Below are positions 1-7,619 of a DNA stretch of 11,893 bases, piece by piece (within the stretch, counting starts at the first letter, position 1; each line of letters begins with the position of its first letter). Source of the DNA: Candidatus Aminicenantota bacterium (lineage in GTDB: Bacteria > Acidobacteriota > Aminicenantia > S016-38); assembly GCA_027062035.1 (NCBI GenBank), contig JAMOUL010000093.1:1-11893 (forward strand), in the 5' to 3' direction. The position numbers were made by a program, and so were the translations under genes. The notes below the pieces were generated by a model, which saw only the letters and a program-made list of their open reading frames with translations, was not told where the DNA came from and searched no databases.

Positions 1-2
1 AT

Positions 3-650
3 GGTTTTCATACAAACAAAAAGGAAGGAATCGTTTTTATAGGGTCCTATTATGAATTCTTCATAATGAAAAAGGATGGCAGCCTGAAGCGGATAGAGAA
101 AGGTCTTGTATATCATAGCTTCTCCTATGCTGAAAATGGCCCGAATTTCACAATCCCATATCAGATTTACTATCTTTCTGCATATTATCCGGCTATGGAT
201 CTTCTTGCTATTTGCAAAAACGATGAGTCAAAAATTCAACTTATAAGTTTAAAGAGCATGCTCAGTGTTATAATGAATGCAGGGTGGAAAAAGGAAAGGG
301 TTACAAGAAAAGACCTCGGAGAAAAGATAAAGTTCTGGACTGAGGCATCCTGGATGAGGCCTGAAGGAAAAAAGCTTTACAAAAAACTTTCTCCCTCAAA
401 TCTTCCTGATCCTTATGTTCCAATAATAGCCGACATTCAGTTTACCCCGGAGGGAAATTTAATAGTTTCCAGGGCGTCTGAATGGAAACATATTAAAATC
501 AGAAAATTTAACCTCAAGGGTAAGCTGCTTTCTGAATTTGAAGACGTAGGGTATCCATTCGCAATTACCGGCAGCAAGGTTTATCTTCTCGACTGTTCAT
601 CCGATGAAACCTGTTATGTTATAGTGAGGGACAGGACAGGAAAATATTAA
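3..650 (+). CDS. C-terminal part of a beta-propeller-like protein (5' end outside the window)
   Basis: The reading frame is open from the left edge of the window; it reads GFHTNKEGIVFIG before the first methionine at base 66. That ATG has no Shine-Dalgarno sequence and is probably internal, so this is the tail of a longer gene. The visible 215 or so residues contain strand-turn patterns such as FTPEGNLIVSR, IRKFNLKGKLLSEF and GSKVYLLDCSSD, followed by VRDRTGKY just before the stop. This resembles the repeated blades of the 6-bladed beta-propeller (NHL/DUF4934-like) proteins, often secreted or lipoproteins of unknown function. The signal peptide, if any, would lie outside the window. The gene is convergent with kptA, 35 bases away. 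That it is coding is likely; the fold is inferred from pattern only and no function can be given. Confidence 0.75.
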   Translation, partial: GFHTNKKEGIVFIGSYYEFFIMKKDGSLKRIEKGLVYHSFSYAENGPNFTIPYQIYYLSAYYPAMDLLAICKNDESKIQLISLKSMLSVIMNAGWKKERVTRKDLGEKIKFWTEASWMRPEGKKLYKKLSPSNLPDPYVPIIADIQFTPEGNLIVSRASEWKHIKIRKFNLKGKLLSEFEDVGYPFAITGSKVYLLDCSSDETCYVIVRDRTGKY

Positions 651-685
651 GACTTTAATAATATTTTTTGCAAAACAAAGGGCCT

Positions 686-1234
686 TTATAGAAAAATTAT
701 AAATTCCGGAGGAATGCTTGAAGAGAGGTAGGTTCTGGGACCTGCCCTGGTAAAAAATATTCCATGTTTAAATGCTTTTCTCGCCTCAATTTTTAAAATT
801 ATTGGTTTTTTATCATGCCTTAAACCAACTTCCATGGCGGTTTCTGTGTCAGGGGAAAGGTGAACGTATTTTCTTCTCATCGGTTTTAAACCTTCCATTT
901 TAATTTTTTCAATATTAAAATTTGAAGTACCGTGGTATAAGAACTCAGGAGGTTCTATTGCCTCATATTCAAGATCCACATCCATACTATGTCCATAGCA
1001 GGCTCTTATTCTGTCACCTTTAAGTTCAAATCTCCCCTTTTCATCGGTTTTTATAACTTCCAGGATGTCTTCTACATGTACCCATCTCCAGCTTTCCTTT
1101 TTTGAAATTGCTCTTGCAAGTGTGGAGACTTCCACAAAACCCTGTTCATCCAGTTTTATACCCACAACTTCAGGTCTGTGCCTTAAAATAAGACTCATAA
1201 ATTTGCTGAGTTTTATCCTCGTCCTTAAATCCAT
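686..1234 (-). CDS. kptA: RNA 2'-phosphotransferase (Tpt1/KptA family)
   Basis: The 182-residue protein has the full length and layout of the Tpt1/KptA family. These enzymes transfer an internal RNA 2'-phosphate to NAD+, giving ADP-ribose 1'',2''-cyclic phosphate and nicotinamide. The N-terminal winged-helix lobe starts with LSKFMSLILRHRP, giving the conserved Arg18-His19. RIRACYGHS (residues 75-83) holds the RNA-contacting Arg77. The C-terminal ADP-ribosyltransferase-like lobe shows LYHGTS (99-104) and GLKPMRRKYVHLS (115-127), where Arg121 fits the fourth catalytic arginine by its spacing to VHLS. All four expected catalytic residues therefore appear present. The ATG at 1234 is chosen because the family motif begins about 10 residues later. 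Only a weak, distant GAAGAG precedes it, and an in-frame stop lies just upstream. It is a single gene, divergent from the RND pump. Its substrate in bacteria, which lack eukaryotic-type tRNA splicing, is not known. Confidence 0.93.
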   Translation of the reverse strand: MDLRTRIKLSKFMSLILRHRPEVVGIKLDEQGFVEVSTLARAISKKESWRWVHVEDILEVIKTDEKGRFELKGDRIRACYGHSMDVDLEYEAIEPPEFLYHGTSNFNIEKIKMEGLKPMRRKYVHLSPDTETAMEVGLRHDKKPIILKIEARKAFKHGIFFTRAGPRTYLSSSIPPEFIIFL

Positions 1235-1255
1235 GGGAAAATTTTATCTCTTCAT

Positions 1256-1284
1256 TTGAATTTATGATAATTTTCTTTTATATT
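1256..1284 (+). promoter_or_regulatory. Putative sigma70-type promoter of the RND pump gene
   Basis: TTGAAT (1256-1261) and TATATT (1279-1284) are separated by 17 bases, with 4/6 and 5/6 matches to the -35 and -10 consensus. Transcription would begin near 1291. That leaves a leader of about 23 bases containing the ribosome binding site of the GTG start at 1314. No operator-like palindrome is evident. The surrounding DNA is AT-rich, so a chance match is possible. Confidence 0.5.
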
Positions 1285-1313
1285 TCTTTTATGAACTTAG
1301 AAAGGGAGAAACA

Positions 1314-4300
1314 GTGCTCCGCTGGGTGATAGAAAAACCTGTACTTTCAGGAATGATCTTCGTTTCTATCCTCATACTTGGAATTTATTCTATAAAAAAT
1401 ACACCTGTGGAGCTGGTACCCGAGGAGAAGCTTCCATCCCTTGCTGTAACTGATTTCTGGTACGGTGCTTCCCCGGATATGATACTTGAAAAACTTGCCC
1501 TTCCAATAGAGGAGCAGATAAGCGGAATAAAGGGGGTGGAGAAGATAAAAACATCATGCATGGAAAACCAGTTAAAGATGGATGTGGAATTTTCCCGGGG
1601 TACCAATATGGAGTTCGCTTATCTGTTAATAAAGGAGAGGTTGAACAGGATTAAAAAGAACATTCCTCCTGATGCCAGATTATCCCTTGAAGTTAAGCCT
1701 TTTGTTCCAAAGGAATTTGAAAAAAAACCGTTTCTTTCTGTGGCAATTTTTTCCAGACTTCCCCTTCAGTCCATAAGGAATATAGCGGAAAAAGAGTTCC
1801 TGCCGAGATTAAAGGGTATTTATGGAGTTTCCAATGTTGAACTATGGGGTGGAGCAGAGCCAGAGGTTAAGGTTATCCTTGATCCCCACAAGATGAAGCT
1901 ATATGGAGTGGGTATATATCATGTTTACAGTGCCATCTCCCAGAATTTTTATACTATTTCGTCGATTTCCATGAGAAGGACCGGAGGAGAAGTGAGCCTT
2001 TCCCTTTCCAGCGCAGCTTCCTCTACAGCGGATATAGAAAATATAGTTATTCAACTTCCAGGAAAAACAGAGGTTAAACTCAAGGAACTGGGAAAAATCT
2101 TTCTTTCGTCCAAGGATATCAGAGAAGAAAAAAGATATCAGGGGATGCCCGTGGTGGTGCTGGATATTTTCAAAGAAAAGGGAGCTTCCTCGCTTCACCT
2201 TGCCTCGAAATTGAAAGAGCGAATTGCCCATATTGAAAAGCTACTCGGGGGAACTGTGCACACCAAGATAATAGAGGATGAAAGTAAGGAACTTCGAAAA
2301 AGGCTAACCAAACTTATAAGATTGTCCATTCTTATCCTGTTTATTATTTTTACAATTCTTCTTATTGTTTTCAGGGATTTTAAACCATCGTTTCTTGTAT
2401 TTTCCTCGGTTATATTTTCTGTTTTTGCATCCTTTACTGTAATTTATATTTTAAATATACCGGTGAATCTTCTGACGTTGTCGGGCTTTGCCCTTGGGTT
2501 CGGAATGTTTGTTGACAATGCGGTGGTGGTCTTCGAAAACATAATGAGGCTCAGGGAAGGGGGTGTGGAAAAGCTGGAAGCTTCAATAAGAGGAGCTCAG
2601 GAAGTAATCCTTCCTGTTATAGCATCTACAGCTACCACTATAATAGTGTTCTTTTCCTTTGCGTATTTTCAGGGAAGACTCAGAATTTACTATCTTCCCC
2701 TGGCTTATACAATAACCATAGCACTGGCCTCTTCAGTTATTGTGGCGTTCACCCTCATACCCTCCATTGCAGCAAGAATAAAGTTCAGAGTAAGAAAAAA
2801 GGAGAAAAAGGGAAGGGAAGCATTTTTCCGTTTTGCTGTTAGATACCCCATGTTTGTTATAATCCCTGTGGTTGTTGTTTTCCTTCTCTCAAGCAAACTT
2901 TTTTATAAAAACGTGAGTTTTGGAAGATTCTTTTCATGGTATCAGAAACAGAGGCTTGCAGTCTGGGTTGAGCTGCCAGCAGGATCAACCTTTGAAGATA
3001 CCAGGAGAACCATTCTTCAATTTGAGAAACTTGCCCTTTCAAAGCCATATAAAAAAGAAGTGAAAACTGAAATTTACGGAAATTTTGCGAGAATGTCCAT
3101 AGAATTTCCTCCTGAAATTGAATTCTCTGCATTCCCCTATATGCTCAAGCAGGAGCTGATTCAACTTGCTACGAATATGGCGGGAATAGGAATAGGAGTC
3201 TGGGGATTTGATCCACAGGGGTATTACTATTCTCCCTCCACTGGAGGTTTTCTGCCCTATTCTATAGTTTTAAAGGGATACGATTTTGAAAGGCTTAAAA
3301 GGATAGCTGAGGGTCTTAAGAATTCTCTTCTGATGCACAGAAGAATAGAGGAGGTTAAAATTGTTTTTCAGAGAAGATATTACTTTGGAAGCGAAAGAAA
3401 GTATTATTCAATGGAAATAGACTTTAAAGCTTTGAGGCAATACGGAATAAATCCCAGAAGCTTTCTTTATGAAATCGGGACAATTTTACGTTCGAGAGGA
3501 ATCTTTCAAAGAATAAAAATAGGCCAGAGGGAAATGGATCTGGAAGTAAGACCCGACGTAAAGGAGCCCGAACTTAATGATCTTATGAAAATGGAATTTA
3601 TAAGTCCTGAGGGTATCCCTTACAGAATTTCCAGCGTTGTTAACCTGAAGGAGCGTACAGCAAAGGGAGGAATTGACAGGGAGGATCAGGAATACCTGGC
3701 AGTAGTACAGTGGGATTATCTGGGTTCTTATAAGAAGGGAGAGGCATTGAAAAAGGCCATATTTAAGAATCTGACTCTTCCACCCGGTTTTACCAAGGAT
3801 CTGGAGGTTCCTTCGTGGTGGATGAAAGGTGAGGAATTGAAGCAGCTCAGGTTTGCCATAATTATTTCTTTGATTTTGATATTTATTCTGCTTTCCATGT
3901 TATACGAGAGCTTAATACAACCCTTTGTGGTGATGACCGCCATTCCCCTTGCCCTGATAGGAGTTTTCCTGGGATTTGCAATTTCCGATTTTCCCTTCGA
4001 TTCCACGGCCTACATAGGCCTGATTCTCTTATTCGGCATAGTCGTAAACAACGCAATAATCCTTGTGGACCATACCAACAACTATCTGAAAAGGGGATTT
4101 TCCCCGGATGAAGCTGCGGTCAGGGGAGCCATGGAAAGAGTCAGACCTATCTTTATAACCAGTGCCACAACGGTACTGGGAATGCTTCCCCTTGTTTTCC
4201 TGCATCGTGGTGCGCAGACCGATATATGGACCACCCTTGCCCTATGTACGGTTGGTGGACTCACTGCTTCAGCTCTATTTGTTCCTGTGGTAATTCCGGT

Positions 4301-4343
4301 TTTCTATAATTTATCCTTTAAGTTCAGGAAGTTGTTCCGCTAA
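1314..4343 (+). CDS. HAE1/AcrB-family RND efflux transporter (inner-membrane pump subunit)
   Basis: The 1009-residue protein has typical RND pump length: an N-terminal membrane helix (MLRWVIEKPVLSGMIF...), a large periplasmic loop with the WYGASPDMILEKLALPIEEQ motif, a helix bundle at about 330-495, a second periplasmic region, and a C-terminal bundle at about 845-1005. GFGMFVDNAVVVFENI (around 395-410) corresponds to the AcrB proton-relay helix: Asp401 matches AcrB Asp407, but Asn402 replaces Asp408. VVNNAIILVDH (around 910-920) places Asn912 where AcrB has Lys940. Such VDNA/VNNA sequences occur in other HAE1 members, so the pump is probably functional. The start is GTG, chosen for the AAAGGGAG sequence six bases before it and because the protein then begins directly with the first helix. 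No membrane-fusion adaptor or TolC-like gene adjoins it, so partners would be encoded elsewhere. Substrate is unknown. Its last 33 bases overlap the 3' end of the convergent CDF gene. Confidence 0.92.
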   Translation: MLRWVIEKPVLSGMIFVSILILGIYSIKNTPVELVPEEKLPSLAVTDFWYGASPDMILEKLALPIEEQISGIKGVEKIKTSCMENQLKMDVEFSRGTNMEFAYLLIKERLNRIKKNIPPDARLSLEVKPFVPKEFEKKPFLSVAIFSRLPLQSIRNIAEKEFLPRLKGIYGVSNVELWGGAEPEVKVILDPHKMKLYGVGIYHVYSAISQNFYTISSISMRRTGGEVSLSLSSAASSTADIENIVIQLPGKTEVKLKELGKIFLSSKDIREEKRYQGMPVVVLDIFKEKGASSLHLASKLKERIAHIEKLLGGTVHTKIIEDESKELRKRLTKLIRLSILILFIIFTILLIVFRDFKPSFLVFSSVIFSVFASFTVIYILNIPVNLLTLSGFALGFGMFVDNAVVVFENIMRLREGGVEKLEASIRGAQEVILPVIASTATTIIVFFSFAYFQGRLRIYYLPLAYTITIALASSVIVAFTLIPSIAARIKFRVRKKEKKGREAFFRFAVRYPMFVIIPVVVVFLLSSKLFYKNVSFGRFFSWYQKQRLAVWVELPAGSTFEDTRRTILQFEKLALSKPYKKEVKTEIYGNFARMSIEFPPEIEFSAFPYMLKQELIQLATNMAGIGIGVWGFDPQGYYYSPSTGGFLPYSIVLKGYDFERLKRIAEGLKNSLLMHRRIEEVKIVFQRRYYFGSERKYYSMEIDFKALRQYGINPRSFLYEIGTILRSRGIFQRIKIGQREMDLEVRPDVKEPELNDLMKMEFISPEGIPYRISSVVNLKERTAKGGIDREDQEYLAVVQWDYLGSYKKGEALKKAIFKNLTLPPGFTKDLEVPSWWMKGEELKQLRFAIIISLILIFILLSMLYESLIQPFVVMTAIPLALIGVFLGFAISDFPFDSTAYIGLILLFGIVVNNAIILVDHTNNYLKRGFSPDEAAVRGAMERVRPIFITSATTVLGMLPLVFLHRGAQTDIWTTLALCTVGGLTASALFVPVVIPVFYNLSFKFRKLFR

Positions 4344-5519
4344 TTTTTCTCTGCAGCGTTCAAGGTACTGAGAGATTTCTTCCGGGTTGACCCTCAATTC
4401 AAAGAATTCGCCCAGTAGAGCATTCATCCCCGGGGTTTCAACATTTTCCGGTAGGAGAATGATGTCAACGTCCTCTTCAATTAAGATCTTTAAAGCAGCT
4501 GTCCCCCGCCCATGTTTTAAATTTTTGCCAGGGTTTTCCAGCCACAGACATTCAATACCATTTTTTTGTGACTTTATAACTAACAGAAAACCGTCGCTTT
4601 TTCCAATATGGGCTGTGGGTTTTCCTGCTTTTAATGGAACAGCTATGAATTCACCCCCTTTGCTGAAAGGTTCATAATGTATAACCACCTTCTCTATATC
4701 TGGCAGAACGGCCTCAATTTCCTTTTCTATTCTATCCACGAACTCGTGGGCTTTTTTCAGGGTTTTTTCCCTGAGTTTTATAGAGACTTCCACGAAGTAA
4801 TGACTTCCTGAACGGCGTCCCTGAATCCAGTCAACCTGAACATCCCTGTATTTGTGTAAGATTTCCATTATTCTGTTTATATCTTCCGAAGGCAGGGAAA
4901 CGTCCAGAAGAACCATCAGGGATTGAATAAAGATCTCTCCTCCGGCATAAAGTAGAATCATTCCAACTATTACTGCAGCGATCCTATCGGAATAAGGAAA
5001 TACACTGTTCAGAGCCAGTCCAAGGAAAACCACAACTGAGGATAGAGCATCGGACAGAGAATGGTAGCCGTCTGCTTCGATACTCGGTGAGCCGGTTCGC
5101 CTGGCTACCTTAAGCTTGAGAAATCCCAGGAGGAGGGAGGCAAGGATGGTAAGTGCTATCAGCGCAAGACCAAGTCCCACGTGTCTTAATCTTGATTCCC
5201 TGGCAAAGGCTCTATAGGCTACTTCAAATCCGGCACCCATAATAAGAAAGGAAAGCAGCACGGAAACTATATTTTCCACTTTGTAAAGGCCATAGGGAAA
5301 TTTTTCGCTTTTCTTCGCGGATATTATTATTCCTATAAGGACAAGGGTAGAGGAGATGGAATCGGTGAAGGAGTGTAAAGCGTCTCCAAGGATGGCGTTA
5401 CTGGAGACGTATAGATAAGCCAGAAGCTTTAATATACCCAGAAAAAGGGTAACACCAATGGATAGAGCTGTAATGTTTATTTTAACCTTTTGAATGTCGA
5501 TTGCAGACTCCCTATCCAT
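4311..5519 (-). CDS. Cation diffusion facilitator (CDF) transporter fused to a NifX/NifB-like domain
   Basis: Residues 1-205 form a six-helix CDF membrane domain. The metal-site motifs are HSFTD in helix 2 (His49, Asp53) and HSLSD in helix 5 (His153, Asp157). This is an HxxxD/HxxxD arrangement, and residues 153 and 157 have the same numbers as in YiiP. CDF proteins export Zn2+, Fe2+, Mn2+ or similar ions in exchange for protons. Residues about 210-285 match the cytoplasmic dimerisation domain (SGSHYFVEVSIKL, VVIHYEP). Residues 290-402 are extra: FIAVPLKAGKPTAHIGKSDGF, then GRGTAALKILIEEDVDIILL, resembling the dinitrogenase iron-molybdenum cofactor domain (NifX/NifB C-terminal/MTH1175 type), with HIG in place of the usual HFG. 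The protein is about 100 residues longer than a plain CDF. No Shine-Dalgarno precedes the ATG, and a promoter-like sequence ends six bases before it, suggesting a leaderless mRNA. The metal cannot be assigned from sequence alone. Confidence 0.92.
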   Translation of the reverse strand: MDRESAIDIQKVKINITALSIGVTLFLGILKLLAYLYVSSNAILGDALHSFTDSISSTLVLIGIIISAKKSEKFPYGLYKVENIVSVLLSFLIMGAGFEVAYRAFARESRLRHVGLGLALIALTILASLLLGFLKLKVARRTGSPSIEADGYHSLSDALSSVVVFLGLALNSVFPYSDRIAAVIVGMILLYAGGEIFIQSLMVLLDVSLPSEDINRIMEILHKYRDVQVDWIQGRRSGSHYFVEVSIKLREKTLKKAHEFVDRIEKEIEAVLPDIEKVVIHYEPFSKGGEFIAVPLKAGKPTAHIGKSDGFLLVIKSQKNGIECLWLENPGKNLKHGRGTAALKILIEEDVDIILLPENVETPGMNALLGEFFELRVNPEEISQYLERCREKLAEQLPELKG

Positions 5520-5525
5520 CGTTAA

Positions 5526-5554
5526 ATTTTAAGATAAAGGTGTTTTTTATACAA
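5526..5554 (-). promoter_or_regulatory. Putative promoter of the CDF gene (leaderless)
   Basis: Reading the minus strand, TTGTAT (5554-5549) and TAAAAT (5531-5526) are 17 bases apart, with 3/6 and 5/6 consensus matches. Only six bases separate the -10 box from the ATG at 5519, so transcription would start at or next to the A of the start codon. The -35 box overlaps the T-tract of the upstream terminator. The region is very AT-rich and the -35 match is weak. Confidence 0.4.
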
Positions 5555-5588
5555 AATAAAAAAGGGGCCGCAGCCGTAGCCACGACCC
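5553..5588 (-). terminator. Rho-independent terminator of the transporter/outer-membrane operon
   Basis: On the minus strand, GGGUCGUGGC (5588-5579) pairs with GCUGCGGCCC (5574-5565) over 10 bp, including three G-U pairs. The loop is UACG (5578-5575) closed by C-G, the extra-stable cUNCGg tetraloop type. After one C, the sequence runs TTTTTTATTTT (5563-5553). It begins 20 bases after the stop codon of the outer-membrane protein gene and ends just before the CDF promoter, so it should insulate the two units. Confidence 0.88.
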
Positions 5589-5607
5589 GATCTATGTTAA
5601 GGAAATC

Positions 5608-6837
5608 TTAGAAACTATAGCGTATCTTTGTATAAACCATGTCGTTATCGTGGAAGCGTCCAAACATTCCTCTGGAACCAGTGAAAATGTTAGCTCCTAC
5701 CTGGATGTCAAATCCGTCGGCAAAACTGTAAGTAATCTTTGGTCTTATCAGGGCGTCTTCATCTGTTAAGCCAACATAGGAGAATAGTTCCACAGTAAGG
5801 GTGTTATTGAGATACTGCTTTGATATGAGTAGTGTCATCATGTTGTGGTGTTCTGGTAAAGTAAGCATGGGGTCGTAGTCGAATATGATTTTCTGAATAA
5901 ACTGTGCGCTGACTTTAGCGCCCCAGATCGAGTAGTCCAGTCCTATAAGGTAGTGCAGATAATTCTTCTCTGAAACTCCCGAGGGTACGGCCGGATCTGT
6001 GGTTTGAAAGTATTTTCCCATATAGTAGGCAGCTTCTCCTCTCAGTACGAAGCCCTTTATTGTGGTGCTGAAACTGCCTCCAAATACTGTGAGTCTGTTG
6101 TATTGAGGAATTACAGTGATGGAAAGGAGCTGATGTGATAGCGGATCCATTTCCTTTTCTGTGAATAGAGTGGGATCCGCATCCCATGTGTATCCTGCCA
6201 TGACTTCAAAATCCACAGGACCGGTAAGTGTTGAGAATTTTGCAAAAATTTCGCTGTTTTTAAGATTGAAAGCCACGTCCTTCTTTGAGAAGTCAAAGGT
6301 GGTATTTGGGGGTAGCTCCATAGCAGGATGCCATATAGAACCTTCCTTTGCCATTTTATTGGGAGAGAAGATGGGAACCCATACAAATTCCATGGTGCTG
6401 TTTCCCATGTAATAATCCACCTTTGCAGCTGTAACTCCCATTCTTATTTCGTCAAAGTCTCTGAGAAGGAATTCTGTAAGGTCCTTTGGGGAAATTATGT
6501 CGGTTATAAAGACTCCATCAGCTTTGCCCCATATTATCTGCTGTTTTCCGATTCTTACGTCCATGGTGTTGAAATAGAGGTCGAGGTAGGCTTCTCTTAT
6601 GTCGAATACATTGTCCCTATCAAAATACTGGTAAACATAAGGGTTGACCTTGAAGGCCACTTTGTCTGATTTAAGCTCAAAGTTTAGATTGAGGGTATTC
6701 TGAACAATTGAAAAATCATAGTCTCCATGGAGCAGTACACCGGTGTAATTCCTTACATAACCTGTAATCTGTACACCTTCAGCGGCCAATCCTGCTGCAA
6801 GAATGAGCAGGGAGATTAAAGCGATAATTCTCTTCAT
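5608..6837 (-). CDS. DUF1302-like outer-membrane beta-barrel protein
   Basis: The 409-residue protein starts with a signal peptide (MKRIIALISLLILAAGLAAEG, cleavage probably near Ala18-Glu20). It continues as alternating hydrophobic/polar beta strands and ends with VYTKIRYSF, a terminal Phe as expected for Bam-inserted barrels. The segment with IGKQQIIWGKADG (96-108) followed by DIISPKDLTEFLLRDFDE (113-130) strongly resembles the GRQQ-WG-DG/NPQD-EF signature of DUF1302 outer-membrane proteins. It is the last gene of the minus-strand operon: its ATG overlaps the stop codon of the LolA-like gene (ATGA, 6834-6837), with a GAGGGG ribosome binding site inside that gene. Translation is therefore probably coupled. 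Its place beside an MMPL exporter and a LolA-like protein suggests it is the outer-membrane receiving or export component of the same pathway. Whether it is a channel or a surface barrel is not shown by the sequence. Confidence 0.88.
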   Translation of the reverse strand: MKRIIALISLLILAAGLAAEGVQITGYVRNYTGVLLHGDYDFSIVQNTLNLNFELKSDKVAFKVNPYVYQYFDRDNVFDIREAYLDLYFNTMDVRIGKQQIIWGKADGVFITDIISPKDLTEFLLRDFDEIRMGVTAAKVDYYMGNSTMEFVWVPIFSPNKMAKEGSIWHPAMELPPNTTFDFSKKDVAFNLKNSEIFAKFSTLTGPVDFEVMAGYTWDADPTLFTEKEMDPLSHQLLSITVIPQYNRLTVFGGSFSTTIKGFVLRGEAAYYMGKYFQTTDPAVPSGVSEKNYLHYLIGLDYSIWGAKVSAQFIQKIIFDYDPMLTLPEHHNMMTLLISKQYLNNTLTVELFSYVGLTDEDALIRPKITYSFADGFDIQVGANIFTGSRGMFGRFHDNDMVYTKIRYSF

Positions 6838-7619
6838 CTTACCCCTCTTTTCATCATTCTTTCGGTAAACATTCTGTCAGGTATACCGGTATCAATCTTT
6901 ATATTTTTGAGCTCCATTATGGTTGTATGGTCCTTTTGAACGTTGTGCATTTTTACCTTTGCAAGTATCCAGTAGCCTTTTATATTCTCGTATTTTTCTG
7001 CTGTGAGCTCTTTAAGAAATTCCCCGTCTTCGTCGTAGAATTTACGCTTTATTCCTATCCATTTTCCTTTAACAACCCATGTTATAGTCTTTGAGTACAT
7101 GTAGTCCGGATCTTTTGGAGTGCTTTCAATTACATAGCAGTCTTCACCGTTAAGTTTTTCTTCTCGTAGGATTTTGTGATTGTCTTCTTCAGGTAGGCGA
7201 TTTCCTAAATCATCGTAAGTAAAGTCAGAGCCCATGAAGTAATCACTTTTGTCTTCGCTGGAAATCCTCTTTATTTTCTTCAATGCTGGCAGATATATCC
7301 ACTGATCATCGTCTTTATTCGGGTCATCGTAACTCCAGTTCATAAATGAAGTGTTTCTGACATCTGCAGGTGCTATAAAGAACATTATCTTCTTTTCCAC
7401 TTTTCCGTAATCCTTGATGTACTGTTTGATCTTTCTCACCCTTTTATCTCCATTGGAGTTAATAAGGGTCATAACAAGCTCTGCAGTCATATCCTTTGGA
7501 GATGGCCTGTAATAGACCTTTTTCATAACTTCAAGTCCTGTGAGCTTTTCTCCTCCCATCAGGAGAGAACCTGTTCCAATAAAAATTACCATTAAGGTTA
7601 AAGCTATTGCTTTTTTCAT
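6834..7619 (-). CDS. LolA-like outer membrane lipoprotein-sorting family protein
   Basis: The 261-residue protein has a signal peptide (MKKAIALTLMVIFIGTGSLLMGG) and then a LolA/LolB-like half-barrel pattern. Diagnostic segments are DDQWIYLPALKKIKRIS (104-120) and YFMGSDFTYDDL (127-138), characteristic of the family annotated as outer membrane lipoprotein-sorting protein (PF17131-like) that accompanies MMPL/RND exporters. The latter half (DCYVIESTPK, SKTITWVVKGKWIGIKRKFYD) continues the same fold. Such proteins are thought to be periplasmic carriers of lipid or lipoprotein in a hydrophobic cavity. The gene overlaps the exporter stop by four bases (ATGA, 7616-7619) and the next gene's ATG in the same way. 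A strong AGGAGG (7630-7625) inside the end of the exporter gene sits five bases before its ATG. It is not housekeeping LolA, which is shorter (about 200 residues) and not encoded in such operons; the cargo is unknown. Confidence 0.9.
   Translation of the reverse strand: MKKAIALTLMVIFIGTGSLLMGGEKLTGLEVMKKVYYRPSPKDMTAELVMTLINSNGDKRVRKIKQYIKDYGKVEKKIMFFIAPADVRNTSFMNWSYDDPNKDDDQWIYLPALKKIKRISSEDKSDYFMGSDFTYDDLGNRLPEEDNHKILREEKLNGEDCYVIESTPKDPDYMYSKTITWVVKGKWIGIKRKFYDEDGEFLKELTAEKYENIKGYWILAKVKMHNVQKDHTTIMELKNIKIDTGIPDRMFTERMMKRGVR

Noticed and set aside
66..68. ATG at 66 as the true start of the first gene
   Set aside because: The frame is open upstream to the window edge with protein-like sequence and no Shine-Dalgarno precedes this ATG, so it is more likely an internal methionine.
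677..688. Short palindrome AAAG-GGC-CTTT at the kptA 3' end as a bidirectional terminator
   Set aside because: The stem is only four A/T-rich pairs with no adjacent T-run in either direction of useful strength.
1244..1255. Three-codon open frame (MKR-stop) just before kptA, as a possible leader peptide
   Set aside because: It is too short to judge and has no attenuator-like structure around it; a chance occurrence in AT-rich DNA is likely.
4387..4677. Plus-strand open frame inside the CDF gene
   Set aside because: It is antisense to the NifX-like domain, whose reading frame gives a recognisable fold; the antisense translation is low-complexity and Ser/Pro-rich.
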